DNA of 64,000 bases from NCBI GenBank assembly GCA_944470555.2, contig OX104127.1:131565113-131629112 (forward strand). Direction: 5' to 3'. A program made the translations under genes and the position numbers. Source of the DNA: Heterobilharzia americana. Taxonomy: Eukaryota; Platyhelminthes; Trematoda; Strigeidida; Schistosomatidae. Under the pieces are notes generated by a model. That model ran no database searches and was not told the DNA's origin. It saw nothing but the letters and a program-made list of their open reading frames with translations. Positions within the stretch are counted from its first letter, which is position 1. Each line of letters starts with the position of its first letter. Shown here in pieces: positions 35,948 to 48,011 of the stretch.

Positions 35948-38900
35948 CTGGTTCCATGACTGCCCACAAACTCTCATTTCTTCCCCACATGATCTTCTGC
36001 ATGTCACCCTTGGACGCCCAATTCATAGTTTCCTATTTGGGTTCCACTCGATGGCCTGACCTGACGCCTGATGTCCACAATCCATCTTCTCAGTGGATAC
36101 CCAATTCAATCCATCTCCACTTCCTTCTGCATATCTGTTCAGCGATAGGTTCTCGGTTGGTTCGCTAGCAGGCCAGACTTCATTCTTGCTTATTCTCATT
36201 ATTCTGGATATCTGATCTTCAGTATCGAGTGAGTGTAGGTGCCAGTTGTTGATGAATATCTGTAGTTTGTTGGAGGTGTTTTCTGAGACACGCCAAGTTT
36301 CTGAAGCATCACATGGAAGCACTCACTTACTCGACTGGATTGGTGTTGAAAATGCGGATGTTGTTCTTTGTGTTGAGTGCAGAAGATCTCCACACTGGTT
36401 TCAGATTAGTGAAAGCCTGTCTTGCTGTCTTTCCGATGCTGGATTTCACGTCCTCGTCTGTGTCTGTGCCACTGCCTGTAGTTGAAACGATGCTGCCTAG
36501 TTAGGTGGTAAGTGAAAGAGACTACTTCCTTTAGGTGCTTGTTGTTGTTGGTTGGGTATCTTCATCACCTCTGTCTTTTCTGTGTTCACCTGAAGTCCCA
36601 TCTTCACTGCCTTGTCTCTTCTGTCAACTTGTTAGTTTTCGCTTGTAGTTCTTCGAGTTTGTGGAACAAGACATTAGACATAGATCATCATCATCATCAT
36701 CGGCGGCGGCGGTGGCGAAATCCAAATCTTCTTCTGGAGTCTTTTCATCGGTCCAGCCAGCGTATGCCCATCTTCTCCCAGCTCCTCACAGTTTGTTGCA
36801 CGGTCCAGTCCAGTCGATCACCATCAGGAAGATGATTGATGATAGAAGGCGGCAACCTTGTCTTACTCCTGTCTTCACTTCAAAGGCATCACTCAGCTTT
36901 CCATTGTGAATCCCTTGGCGTGTGGCGTCGTCATCCATCATATAGTTGTTGAATGAGATTGATAAATGTTTGTGGCAGTGAGACTGTGGTGTTGAAGCAG
37001 CAGCTGTCAAATAACTTCTCGATCGAGGCTGTCGAAGTTCTCTTCAAAGTTAATGAAGTTGAGGTAAGATAGAGAGTTGACTGGCATTCTATACTGTGTT
37101 CTATGATGATGCGTAGCTGAGTGTAGCGTTGCAATTTGGTCCACACATGATTTGTTCTTCCTGAAGCCAGCCAGCTAGCCAACCAGCCTGTTCCGGTGGT
37201 AATTTTGAAGCTAGCGCACCCTTTAGTTTCCCCAGGATGATGTGGTTTAATATTTTGCTTGGGTTGGACACCAGCATGACTCCTCGCCAGTTCTTGCGGA
37301 GACTTGGGTCGCACTTCTTTTCGAGTTTGTCAAGGTAGCTCAGTGATAGTTCCCTGGCTAGGCTGCTGGTGGTATTTCTGGATGAGTTGCAGATAGTGGT
37401 GTTGGTCTGCATAGGAGTTTTTTTAAGCGGTCAGCCGACTGTTTCCTTTGTTTCTCCTCTTTGTTAACTAGGTTTCCTTCACTATCTTTCATTGCTTTCG
37501 TCCGCGTTGATCTCTTCTCTCACAGACAATAACCTGGTTATTCGATATAATGCTGTCAGGTCTCCGTCTCTCCTACATGTAGCCTGTTCTGCTTCACTTG
37601 CCAGTGTGTCGTAGAAGTGTCTTTTATCTTTCCACACACTCTTCTTCACTTATTTGTGCAGTGTTTTGTACGTTGTACTACGTTCCTCTTTTCGTTGTTC
37701 ATCCCTGCACTGCATTGCACTGGTTCATCTTCTGCTTCACCATCTTCCTCTCTGTCCTCTATCAGTTTCCGCGTGTCCTAACACGGTTATGCAGGTTTCC
37801 TTCCACATCTCTTTCAAAGAGTTCCAGTGTTCTTCCACACCCGATCCCTCAGGGATATTGCTCAATGTCTCCCATCTTTTTCTGATTGTTGACTGGCGTG
37901 AAGATGTCCTTTGAAGCTTCGTCCTTCAGTTCATTTTCTGAGAGTTGAACTTGAACTGTGGTCGTCTATCACCAACTTGTTTGAAGGCTTTCAACTTGAT
38001 TTTGAAGGTAGGTTCCTTGCACTAGATGGTGAGTAGTGTGAACCTACTTGCATCTGCTCCCCTTCTTCATCTTGTATCCAGTAGGCCGCGTCTCCATCTA
38101 CACTTTCTTCACATTGAAATGAAGTCGATCTGATTTTCAGTGTAGTGTGTCCATCTGGTGACATCAACTCCATGTGACTTTGTGAGTATCCTTGTGTTTG
38201 TACACACTGCCTGGCCTCCAATCACCAAATCGTTGAATGCGCAGAAATCTGCAAACAATTCTCCATTCTCCCTCATCATTTCACCGAGTGCTTCTCGACC
38301 AGTGATAAGTTCTCTTCCTGTGTCGTCAGCTCCCACTTTGACACTCATGTCACCCCACCCACTAGAATTTTGATGTCGCCATCTCGAGTGGAGTTTTGTC
38401 TATTACTGGTTGCAGTTGTCTGTAGAATTCCTCCTTCTTCTCTTGATCTGCATTGTTTGTATGTGCATAGCGTAGCATTGTATGATTGTAACTTTCCTTC
38501 CTTCCGAGTTGAATCTCGCTGTCATGATCCTGGAGGAGGAGATCGGTTCCCACTGTATGAGAGAGAGAGTGCCTTCGATGTTGTTGGAGACATCATGATG
38601 GTCACTCGAAAACTCAGTGTGTTCGTGGTTGTCATCTGGGTGACAATATCGGAGTAGATTATTGACTCTCCTGTCAAGAGTTTGGAGATTCCACTTCTAT
38701 TCCACCTGCTTTCGCAGATTCCTAACACTTCCATGCCATATCTTCTCGTCTCTTTTGCAATCTGGGCAGCCTTGGTGGGTTCATGCATTGTGCTGACATT
38801 CCATATCCCCATTCTTACTTTTGCTTTCATGGAGAGAATAGTAGACACATTGGCCGACTGGCTTTCTGAAGGCTTTCACCAACTGGCATCATTTAGTCTC

Positions 38901-39100
38901 TCCGATTACAAAGAGGAATAAGTTTGTTTTCACTTTTTTATATTTTTTCATGTACTTTGAATTTTTTTTAACGACTGGATTTGTTTTCCAGTGTAGGGTT
39001 GCTAGGCCTTAGCTTAACCTTCCCTCTTTACCTGGGCTTAGGACGTGTTAGTAACGAGTGAACTAGTCAACCAGGCGAGGTTATTCGTAATCATTATTTA
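35948..39100 (-). mobile_element. RTE-like non-LTR retrotransposon copy E, near full length, decayed
   Basis: Reads on the minus strand from the leader (39100-38900, matching copy A) into the endonuclease: MSTILSMKAKVRMGIWNVST (38848), ICESRWNRSG, then VKVGADDTGREL and NGELFADFCAFNDLVIGG, ending TENQIDFISM (38348-38109), typical of APE-type endonuclease. RT blocks follow in several frames: LARSHAGVQ, QLRIIIEHSIE, FEVKTGVRQGCRLLSS (36840 on). The catalytic motif is interrupted by triplet repeats (36686-36716). The frame after it lacks the extra T of A, B and C. The 3' terminal ~70 bases present in the other copies are missing, with homology starting at 35948, which is unusual for an element that starts copying from its 3' end and suggests a later deletion. 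Confidence 0.87.
36682..36718 (-). repeat. Triplet repeats inside the RT catalytic motif of copy E
   Basis: On the minus strand the FADD codons are replaced by gcc acc gcc gcc gcc followed by six gat codons, so F-A-D-D becomes F-A-T-A-A-A-D6. A one-base shift lies just downstream. Confidence 0.9.
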
Positions 39101-39104
39101 GTTG

Positions 39105-40435
39105 GTTTCCGACACAGTTTGGCGAGTAAAACACTGTTGCGTTGTGGTTGGATGTCTCTTTGAACAGACTTATACCTTGGCCTTTTTTACTTGAATGTTT
39201 GCAGACTAAGTTATGTTTACAACGGAGATTATCAGAGTTGACAGGAAACCTTCGTCAAGTAGTGAAAAAAAGTAAAAGGAGGAGAAATGAAACGGGGATA
39301 TCGCCAGTAACCGTGCCTCACATTTCAGCCTTTGAATCTTTAGGTCGTTACTCATCCTTTGAGCACTGTAGTAACCTGGGTGTTTTTTAAACTCATCGTT
39401 GTTGGGACATTTTATAGAGAATCAATTGATTGGAAGGTACTTTAGATCATGGCTTTGTATCATTGGAAGATATACTAAAATTAGAAGAGTATTGAACAGC
39501 TGTTTCATCTCAAGTCTGACACTACTTAATAGTGAGCGTAGACTATTTATGTACGATTCAGATCAACGGCTGTAGATACCACAGCGACCACTTTATAAAT
39601 AAACCATTGTACAGGTATCCAATGAGTGACACTTACCAACACTTTCAGGCACCAAACATAGTGTCATTGACATTCATTGTCACTATTGGGAATCCTTTCT
39701 TTTTCTTACATAAATATCCGAGCATCAGAATAATAATTCAGTACCCGTTAGTGACTGACTGCTAGATAGATTTCCAAAAGTTTTGGTGTCAGGTCATAGG
39801 CTGCTGAAGCAAGCATGTAGGAAATAAAGATTTTTGTTAAAGTAGCGACATAGTAGTCACGCCTTTTCTTACATCGACTGAGAATGAAACAATGGACATT
39901 TGATTCCAACAAAGCGGATAAATAGAAGCGTGTTCAGTAACTGCTTGGGCACACATACTTACAGCCTGCCAATCTGCTTGAGTGTAATTTTATTGGTCGC
40001 TTGATGAGCGTATAGGAGTATGTTGGACCTGATTGGTTGACTTTTTACTTCCAGTTTTCTCAGACAGTTGTGCAACTATGTGACTGGTTGATTTCTTTTG
40101 TTTGCTCACAGTATGAACTGGAGGTTATAAATATCTATGCACAACCAATTAGCTTACTTTTTTGTGAAACTGTTACATTAATGATGGTGTCTAGCAAGAC
40201 ACTGAAACGTTTGCTAACTTAATTCCTATCTCAGATGGCAGCTCAAATCATACCGTGACAACGTTTTGCTTAATGTGACTAAATTTGTGAAACTAATAAC
40301 TACACAATAACTTGCAGGATTTTTATATTTTAAGTTTTTATATGTATTGACCAACTATTTGAAAGAAGTTATTTCTTTTTCTGGCTCACAGGGACAATCT
40401 TAATCATCACTATTTTCAAACTACAAGTAACAGGA
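39105..40435. other. Non-coding stretch with a weak S2 relic
   Basis: A short minus-strand S2 tail (AACAGCTGTTTCATC on the plus strand at about 39497) lies at 39430-39530. Otherwise nothing recognised. Confidence 0.45.
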
Positions 40436-40444
40436 ATATTCTGT

Positions 40445-40645
40445 GAGTGTTGATGACTGGTGGTGAATAGTAATGGAATCCATAACTTGTGTTTCCTATG
40501 TGGGCTTTGCCAACTTAATGTATGTACGTTTCAGTAAGCGGATATATTCCCATTGAAACTGGAACCTAGTACCCACTATTTCAGATACCAGAGCGTTATC
40601 CACTAGGCTGCTGAGTTACGATAGCCACTTCTAGTGCAACGAGTA
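40445..40645 (-). repeat. S1 SINE, strongly degenerate
   Basis: Minus strand: tRNA-head remnants (40560-40640), and a body ending in GGATTCCATTAC. The hammerhead core is unrecognisable except for the stem II remnant and GAAA-like AGGAAAC. Confidence 0.55.
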
Positions 40646-40659
40646 TGGTTTGATATTGG

Positions 40660-41720
40660 AACTTGCTATTTCTCATTGCTGACTGGCTTGGGCCTTACTG
40701 ACCAGCCTATATTACCTGTTGCTGGATCATTTTCATCCAAAACCAAATCGAAAATAATACGTTTCAACATAATTTTTGAATATCCTCTCAGGTTCATCCC
40801 AGAAAACACAAACAACACTCTGAAACATTCCCTTTGATTCCATTTTAGTCTGTTTATAAGAGATATCACACAATGAAACAGTAGCATTTACTGGATAACG
40901 TTTCCGACACAATTTATTGTCCATATTCATATCAGGTAACTCCACAACTTCGAGACAGTCTTTATATATTCCTAGTTTTTTCTCCTTCTCTGTGATGACA
41001 ATCGTAGTAGAATCTTCTATATATCTGGGACAGATGCAGAATTATTTCGATTGCATGTATTTCGAATCACTGCTTAAACTTCGAATCCTCCCACCCATTT
41101 CAGTTAGAGTAGGCCTTGTTAAATGTTTAAGTCTACAATATTCATACCTTTCGCCGCACATAATGAAAGTGTCCTTCATATGCTTGATATACAGGTGAAA
41201 ACAATCAATTCTTTAGGCGTGATACTATGTTTCATAGGTTTAGCAATAAACAGTCTGCTGAAAAGGAATGGATCAGTAACCACATTAGACAATCCACCCA
41301 CTTGTCTGTAGAAATTTGTGTCAACTTTGAACTAGGCATTAAAAATGCATTTTATGAGTAGTTCTTTAAACAATTCTTAAAAAACACCAAAGTTGAAATT
41401 CTTATCTTCAATCGCGTCGTCCAGGAAACAAATGGACTCAGTAGGTCTTTCTACAGAGAAGAAGGGGTTAGATTCAGAGAAATAGTTCATTGGTATTATT
41501 GAATGCGTTCAATGAAGCGAAATGAATTGGACAGTCCTAATATTGAGATGGTTTCTGGGGAGTTGTAAGATATCAGTGTGCCACTTGGTGTTAGCACGGT
41601 ATGACTAGTTATGTGTGTAAATTTGGATGGAGTGGGACAATCTATTTAATCACTTTTAGAACACCGTAAAGTCGAGGAACTGTCACAACACAGAAGGATA
41701 GCTAGTGAAATAATTCCGAG
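40660..41720 (-). mobile_element. Penelope-like element remnant
   Basis: Scattered over frames on the minus strand are VPRLYGVLKV (about 41690, the RLYGLPKIHK motif), FYRQVGGLSNVVTDP (about 41320, the FYRQ-DG-MGSP motif) and IKHMKDTFI (about 41180, in place of YVDDTFI). The order and spacing fit a PLE RT, but the catalytic aspartates are gone. The stretch 40870-41070 is homologous to 60190-60340. Confidence 0.55.
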
Positions 41721-41724
41721 CTAA

Positions 41725-42420
41725 TTATCAAAACTTCAATGAACTCCTGTTCTACTCCCGTCTATTCCATTGACGGAAGTTCAGAAGTGTAGTCTACAGG
41801 ATTAATCAACAGGATTCCAGTACATTCAGTAAGGGGAACAAAAATCCACAGCTCTACTCTTCAAGATATTTCATAGTTGTTCTTTATACTCTTCTGACAA
41901 CAACCATTTGATTTTGATACACTTTCTTGTTGGCATCAGTTCACAGTGGTTGACTTGAATTGTTCTAAATCCTATTTCGAACTGGTAATGAAATCTTCTA
42001 ATTGAAATTTCAATTCAGGACTGTTGAGAGTTCTCAGAGTGACCTTGAAATTTGTCACCATTTGTATTTGAAAGGAACTCGATGAGTGATATACTGCAAT
42101 AGTTAAAAAGAAATTTTTCCAGTGTTTCAGGAAGACATGATTATGTTTCTGTTGGTATAACACTTTATCACATAACCGTTTTCATCTTCGTCTAGAAATA
42201 TATCCCAAGCATCACTGTTATTATGCAATATTTTAATTCCTTGTCAATCAGAAGTAGTCATCATGTTAGCAGATTTACAGTCAGATAAAATGTTGATTAT
42301 TGAACTTACTTTGATATCCGACAGATGAAAAGAGACATGATCAACCATCCATGGATATAATACGAGGAGATAATATATTGATTGGTTACTGAAGGGTAAC
42401 CAGTTTCACATTATCTAGTT
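41725..42420. other. Non-coding stretch
   Basis: Possibly the further upstream part of the PLE remnant; no motif visible. Confidence 0.4.
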
Positions 42421-42424
42421 TTCA

Positions 42425-42610
42425 GTGCTGACCGAATTTTATCGATCATTTCGCACCGTGGCTATCAAGCTAGGAGGTTCACCATTGTGGTGTAATTCTA
42501 AGGATGTTAGTTGAATGGGGGCAACCAGAAGGAAGTCTGGTCTGACCTAGGTTTTTTGCTTGTTGGCAGTTGTCAGCAAGGAGTGTCTACAACCTAGAAG
42601 GAACTGGTGG
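42425..42610 (-). repeat. S3 hammerhead SINE fragment with adjacent module
   Basis: Minus strand: CTGACAA at 42576-42570 (G8 to A), stem II remnant TGCCAACAAGCA, AAAA for GAAA, ACCTAGGTC intact with GTC at 42546-42544. A module with CAAGCTAGGAGGTTC lies at 42465-42480 on the plus strand and inverted at 42625-42650. Confidence 0.6.
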
Positions 42611-42689
42611 TGCACAATGATGAACCTCCTAGCTTGGTGGCCACATTGCAAAATGACAGTCTCAGTCCTTCCGAAAGGTCGGTCACGGT

Positions 42690-42850
42690 CCGAATAGCTC
42701 ACTGGTACAGACCCTGACTGCAATACTGTGTGATACGGTTTCGAATCTCAGAGGAAACATTAGTTCCGTTGAGGCTGCATATGTGCCTTGCTGACGAACG
42801 CAAAAAAGCACGAAACCTAGGATTAGGGCTTTCTGCCAACTACCTCCAAC
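42690..42850 (+). repeat. S3 hammerhead SINE, plus copy
   Basis: Head with GTCCGAATAGCTCACTGGTA (A box) and B-box-like GGTTTCGAATCTC. Then TTGAGGCTGCATATGTGCC and the module CTGACGA 42791-42797, a mismatched stem II, GAAA 42812-42815, ACCTAGGATT (cleavage U changed to A). Core boxes intact, cleavage site lost. Head to head with the previous entry. Confidence 0.7.
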
Positions 42851-42854
42851 CAGC

Positions 42855-43615
42855 TGACGAGGAGATAATGCACAACAACCTCATTAACAGAAAGGGAGAT
42901 AATAAAAGGCGGATTCCTCGTCGTGTACCGTCATTAATAGTAACAATAGAATCATTGGTGGCATCAGCATTCTCATAACCATCATTCATAGAATAATCGA
43001 AGACATAAATATTGGTATCTGTATCACCGTCATCAACGTACACACCATCACCACCATCATTATCGAGAGCAGCAATATAATGGTCAGTATTCAAATCATC
43101 CGCATCACAATCACTGTTACCATCGTTTGTTATAACTACACTGGATAAATAAACAAGCTGATAAAGTATTTGAATAAACAAATTAACTTTTTGCAAACTA
43201 AAAAAAAAATCAATTTCATTAATCACATGACTTGCTTCTTTCTTTGTTTGAGTTTTCTTTCTTCTCATAAATGTCCTAATTATAAAGAATAATCAATAAT
43301 CAATAAAAAGCTGACTTGCTGTCATTTTATTGATAATAATAGTAATAATAATAATCGTCTTTTATCTTCGTCTTTCTTTTCCATTTCAGTATTCAATAAA
43401 CTACTTGGTTGGTACTAAGGTAAAGAAGTATTCATGAAAAATCTTAAAACATATTTGATTAGTGCGAATTTTATTGTATTTTGGCTTAAATTCAATCGAT
43501 ATTCCATATTTCTGTTATCTTTCTTTGAATATTGATTAGATAAGTAGGATAAGTATGAACAAAGAGTGGATTTCTTGATTGCATTGGAACGGCAACTTGT
43601 CAGTGTCTAGCCTAT
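42855..43615. other. Low-complexity non-coding stretch
   Basis: A CAT/CAC-rich run (about 42960-43130) creates a minus-strand 142-codon frame rich in D, N and G. This looks like microsatellite translation and not a gene. A TAA-rich run lies near 43330-43360. Confidence 0.6.
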
Positions 43616-43624
43616 CTCATGTTT

Positions 43625-43835
43625 AGTAATGATGGGCAGTGGCTAGCAGTGGAATCCAGGATGCGCATTTCGTCCTATTTGGGACTTGTCAGCTGAATGT
43701 ACCTGCTTCCCAGTGAGTGATGTTGTTCCCACCGGAACTCGGACTCGGGAGCGTTCGCTTCAAACGCCAGCGCGTTATCCACTACATCACCGAGCCACGA
43801 TAGCCACTTCTTGTGCGACGGGTATAGGTTTAGTG
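43625..43835 (-). repeat. S1 hammerhead SINE, best-preserved copy in length
   Basis: Minus strand: head TAGCCACGATAGCC side through GTAGTGGATAACGCGCTGG, B-box-like GAGTCCGAGTTCC, linker, then CTGACAA 43692-43686 (G8 to A), perfect stem II GTCC/GGAC with loop CAAATA, GAAA, perfect stem III ATGC/GCAT, ATC, and CTGGATTCCAC. Only the general-acid G8 is lost, which should abolish cleavage. Confidence 0.8.
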
Positions 43836-43859
43836 TTATTGCTTGTATTACACCTATCT

Positions 43860-44210
43860 CATGTCTATTTTAATGGGGATTCAATCATATTGACAAACAC
43901 CCAACAGATATTTGTCTCTTTTCGGCATATAAGACTTGTCGAACCATTTACTGTCGGATTAGTGTTCGTCAAGCGGAATGATACATCGAGACAAGGTGAG
44001 TATCTTACTGAGAAGGTAGTCTGTGTACCATACTGGCTGATGAGTTCATACAAGCAAAAACATACTTTTATAAGTCTTTGAAAATTAATTATTTTCTGAA
44101 TTTTTATTGCTTTAAAAACTAGTCATTTGATTTGAAAGATTTTCTTAGTTTTGAAATCCTGTGACACTGTGACTATTTCATAGGTTTGAAATTTACTACT
44201 TAAAAAAACC
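43860..44210. other. Non-coding stretch
   Basis: The 131-codon frame 43686-44081 starts inside the SINE and has no domain. Confidence 0.5.
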
Positions 44211-44214
44211 TTAT

Positions 44215-44560
44215 GGACTTACTGATTTTATCTGGAGGTTTGCGGAGGTTTATTAAGTTCGGGTTGGAATTCATCATAGACTGACACCAGGTGGAAGAAC
44301 ATTGGAAACCTAGGAGCACTGGGTAGCTGTTTCGTCCTTGTATGTGCCTCCTCAGCAGTGCACACCCATAACCCCACCCCATTCTGTCAGGGGTCGAACC
44401 CAGGATCTTTAGGTTCCGTGGCCAGCACGTTACCATTCAGCCACTGGGTCGAAGTCCAATGGTCCATATTTTTAACTCCTGTCAGTTTACGATATTATGC
44501 GACCTACATCCAATATCGTTGTTGAGTAACTGTCCTCATGTTCGACTTGATTGACTCCAA
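44215..44560 (-). repeat. S2 hammerhead SINE, copy 5
   Basis: Minus strand: head with CAGTGGCTGAATGGTAACGT and B-box-like GGGTTCGACCCC, GTGCACTG, CTGAGGA (44355-44349, intact), mismatched stem II, GAAA (44333-44330), ACAGCTACC with the cleavage triplet changed from GTC to ACC, then CAGTGCTCC. The tail TTCAATGTTC and ATGATGAATTCC follows. Core boxes intact, cut site lost. Confidence 0.75.
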
Positions 44561-44599
44561 TGGTCATGACTTCGCATTGGAACTTTGGGAATCACCTCT

Positions 44600-44705
44600 C
44601 GAAGCTAGCCACCAATGAGGAGGTTTGTAGAGTTTTATTTATTGATTTCAGGTTGGGATTCATCATGGACTGACGTTAGTTGGAGAAACATTAGAAACCT
44701 GGAAA
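44600..44705 (-). repeat. S2 SINE tail fragment
   Basis: Only the 3' tail (minus strand: AATGTTTCTCCAACTAACGT, CCATGATGAATCCC) is present, truncated before the hammerhead. Confidence 0.6.
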
Positions 44706-44884
44706 AATAACAACCTGAACTGCATGTTGTTTCTTTGTCAACAGCTTGAGGTGAATGAAATAATCTCTGTCTGTTTGCAGTGAAATGTCTCAGATTATTG
44801 AGTCAATTATTTTTACCTCAAATTTACAGCTTTTTCATACACATATTCCTTTTTATGTAGTCGAATAGAGAAATATTGATTGAC

Positions 44885-45345
44885 GCAGAATAATATAGTG
44901 CCATTTTATTTCGCTTGTATCGCATCACCTGCTTATAACCTAAAAATATTTAGATAAGATTTTACAAAAGAATTAGAACACACTTTTTTGCAGTTACGTG
45001 AAGTTAACAAGGAATAAAAATATCTAAATAAAGTTAACAAGACATGATAAGAAGTTTCAGTTACATATGTATCAGTTTCGAGAGAAGAACATGAATAATT
45101 ATGAACGATTATATAAAAAGATTAACAAGTCGACTAGTTGATGATAAAGAACAGACAAATTGTGTAATGATAAATTAAGTTGAACTTAGTTGTTAGAAAG
45201 ATCATCAACATTATGTGCAAACAAAGAAGGGGGTTCAGTCAAAAGATAACGTCATGAAATAAGAATAAAATGTTAAGTACCAGGGCAAAGAAAGACTTAT
45301 CATTGTTTCTTTTTGAACACACCATTCCAGTTTACGTCCTTTGTT
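44885..45345 (+). repeat. Dispersed repeat R4, copy 2
   Basis: Aligns with 8245-8720 along its length. Non-coding. Confidence 0.65.
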
Positions 45346-45499
45346 GGATGTGGCCACAGCGAACTCTGAAAGGTTTGAATGGCGTTTTGTTTTATTACCT
45401 TGAAAGATTTTAAGGCATTCTAAAGGATTTTAAAGCGACTGCATCTCACTTTTTAACGTCTCGTTAACTGGATGTTCGCGTCCTTTGTTGAACTATGTC

Positions 45500-45632
45500 A
45501 TTCCTTGTCAATAAACTTCATGTAACTGCAGAAAAGTATTCCCCAATTCCTTTGCAACATGATGTTTAAATGTTTTATGGTTGAAATCAGCGGATGAGAG
45601 ACGAACGAAATAAAATGGTATCACTTTATTCA
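45500..45632 (-). repeat. Dispersed repeat R4, inverted partial copy
   Basis: The minus strand matches the 5' third of R4: CCATTTTATTTCG then CTTTTCTGCAGTTACATGAA. It lies about 155 bases from copy 2, in opposite orientation. Confidence 0.55.
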
Positions 45633-45639
45633 TTTTCAA

Positions 45640-47390
45640 TCGTTGTTTTTTCTCTATTGAAATTTAGAGACGCTTATTAATATTGAGTTTTCCTAAATTG
45701 ATCCACAAGCAATGTCATACTATAGCAGGGTATAGATTTATTTCTCAGATATCTGGCCTCAGTCTCCATGTTCTTCATCATTTACCAAATAAATTAGCCT
45801 GGAACCTTGAAAAAGGCTATGCTAATTGGCAGATTTAATCCCACGATTAGTATGATTGACTAAGTGATGAGTTTTATTATGCCACCACCCTATGAACTTC
45901 GAGTTTCCAAGGTAGTATTATTTACTTTTAGGCTACGGATGCATTATTCCAATATGTACCAGAACGCAAGGGAACTTTCAGACATACCTTGCTAAGTGAG
46001 TACAATAGTCTTATATTAAAATAGGTGTTATTAAGCCATTCAATCATTCAGTAACATTGAAGATCTCATCAGTGGCACAGATAATAATCAGGATAGTCAA
46101 ACAGTGAATGGAAACTGAGTTCTCTTCTCAGTGATTTCAATATAGTTCACATTCAATCAAAATTAAAATAACTGAAGGGACACTGTAATCTGTATGATCT
46201 TATGTGCTGAGATTTCAGATAATCCTGAAGAAGAATATATATTTGAACCTTCATTCAATATACCTATTACATGGTGAGTAGAAACTCGAAAACAGGCTGA
46301 TAAATGTTTAGTATTCTACTGAAGCTCTCATTCATGCAAAATGTGTCACAATAAAGTTCAAAAGTACTTGCGTACAAACTAACACCTTGATAGTGCTTCC
46401 ATACAACCCATACTATGATTGGACTATCACGTGATTAGTCAGATCCTAAAGCTTACGTCAACTAGGTGATTGTTAATTTTCGATTGCTTTTTGTTTAGAA
46501 CAAGTAACATGTGAAATGACTACTGATCATGTGTCTTTCCGGTTATATATTCAGTATGTTAGTAAATAGTTTATTCTGTTGAGTGGGATAGTTCAGTGAT
46601 CCAAATCCTTTGCATTTTTTATTCATTCAGTTGGGCTGTATAGTCTGTAATCACTCAGCAGAGTTATGTAGATATAACTAATCAGACAGTTTTTAACTGT
46701 TTGGTCTGTTTGGCCAATCTGTATTTGTCTCAAATGAACGTGTTGCTTTCAACATGCATCACATTAGAAAAACTCTTGATAGGATGGTCCATGTTGAAGT
46801 TTTCGACTTGTCATCTACTATCAGTACTGAATTTCTGCCACCACGAAAAGAATTCCTTTTCACCAATAGACTTAAACATGTAATATTGTTTAAATATGAC
46901 TGAAAATGTCATTCTTCAACAATCCAGTAATGTACTTACTTTACGGCTTACATAATCCCATTATGTTCCTTTAATGAACTCATTTAACTTCAAGGTAGTA
47001 TTCATCACTGACCTTGAAATAAATAAATTTTAACAAATCTCAAATTGAACTTATTTCGATTTTAAACTCCTTTGATCTATAAATACAGCTTGAGCGACAT
47101 AAACATTGAATATCATGAATTTCTAGGATCACTATACAGAAATCGCTAATTTTTACATTTATAAATTAGTATTGTCAATCAATTTTCATGAAGTAATATT
47201 CAGAAGATATTAAAGTGGTATTTAACACGGATATCAGCTGGAGAATCTGGGAGTACTGGATTTTCAGATGTTCTAACTAGAAGTTTTGACTCGTGAGGTT
47301 ATCCTAGTCGATTGTGAAGACAAGTATCTGCTGATGGTACTGAATGGTGGTTGTACTGTATCATAAAATCAACACAAGTAGAAAAATGTG
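45640..47390. other. Non-coding stretch
   Basis: Nothing recognised. Confidence 0.5.
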
Positions 47391-47394
47391 AATC

Positions 47395-47610
47395 GCAGCT
47401 GAATGATGACGTGTTTACCACGAAACCTCAAGGTCCTGGGATTGATTCCTTGTAAGACCCTTGTTGTACACTGCTGAGGAGTCCCAGAATAGGATGCAGC
47501 AGGTGTCCAGCGATCGTATGTTTTCATTGATTCGTCAACTGAAGTAAGTTCGTGGTGAATGCCACTTTGAGATCAGTCAGTCCCCATAAACCTCCCAACT
47601 AAATTGAAAA
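47395..47610 (+). repeat. S2 hammerhead SINE, copy 7
   Basis: Head remnants with GGGATTGATTCC (47438), then ACACTG, CTGAGGA 47474-47480, stem II GTCC/GGAT, GCAG in place of GAAA, GGTGTCCAGC. A core lesion in the GAAA box; cleavage side intact. It ends in the family tail near CATAAACCTCC. Confidence 0.7.
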
Positions 47611-47614
47611 GGTA

Positions 47615-48005
47615 ACCTAATTATTGATGGAATATACTCCCACTAAAAACTAGAATTTGATGAGCAATGGGTAAATGAATTTGACAGCTGCTGGTAAAAC
47701 TTTTGTAATTTGGTGTGAGACTAGAAAAGAAAATTAACTAAATTGGAGTAAATATTATTTTATTTCAAACACTCCAAGGCTTCTTTACAATTTCAATTAG
47801 CGTCTACTCTAAACTTTTCACTAGACGCCAAATATTTGTAAAACAGTTCAGTTATATTTTGATCAAAGTTCAAGAATGATATAATGAGATCGAACTGAAT
47901 TATCAATAAAAGTAGGAATCAGGTTAAATCATCGTGTTTTCAACCTTCACTGTCTATAACAGCGTCTTCTATCCAAATCTATACTTGTTAAACAGAACAT
48001 GAATT
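47615..48005. other. Non-coding stretch
   Basis: Nothing recognised. Confidence 0.5.
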
Positions 48006-48011
48006 ATATTG

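Noticed and set aside
42840..43268. 142-codon acidic protein gene on the minus strand
   Set aside because: The D/N/G-rich sequence comes from a CAT/CAC-type low-complexity run. It overlaps a SINE and has no family features.
43686..44081. 131-codon gene
   Set aside because: Its first half is the antisense of an S1 SINE including the hammerhead.
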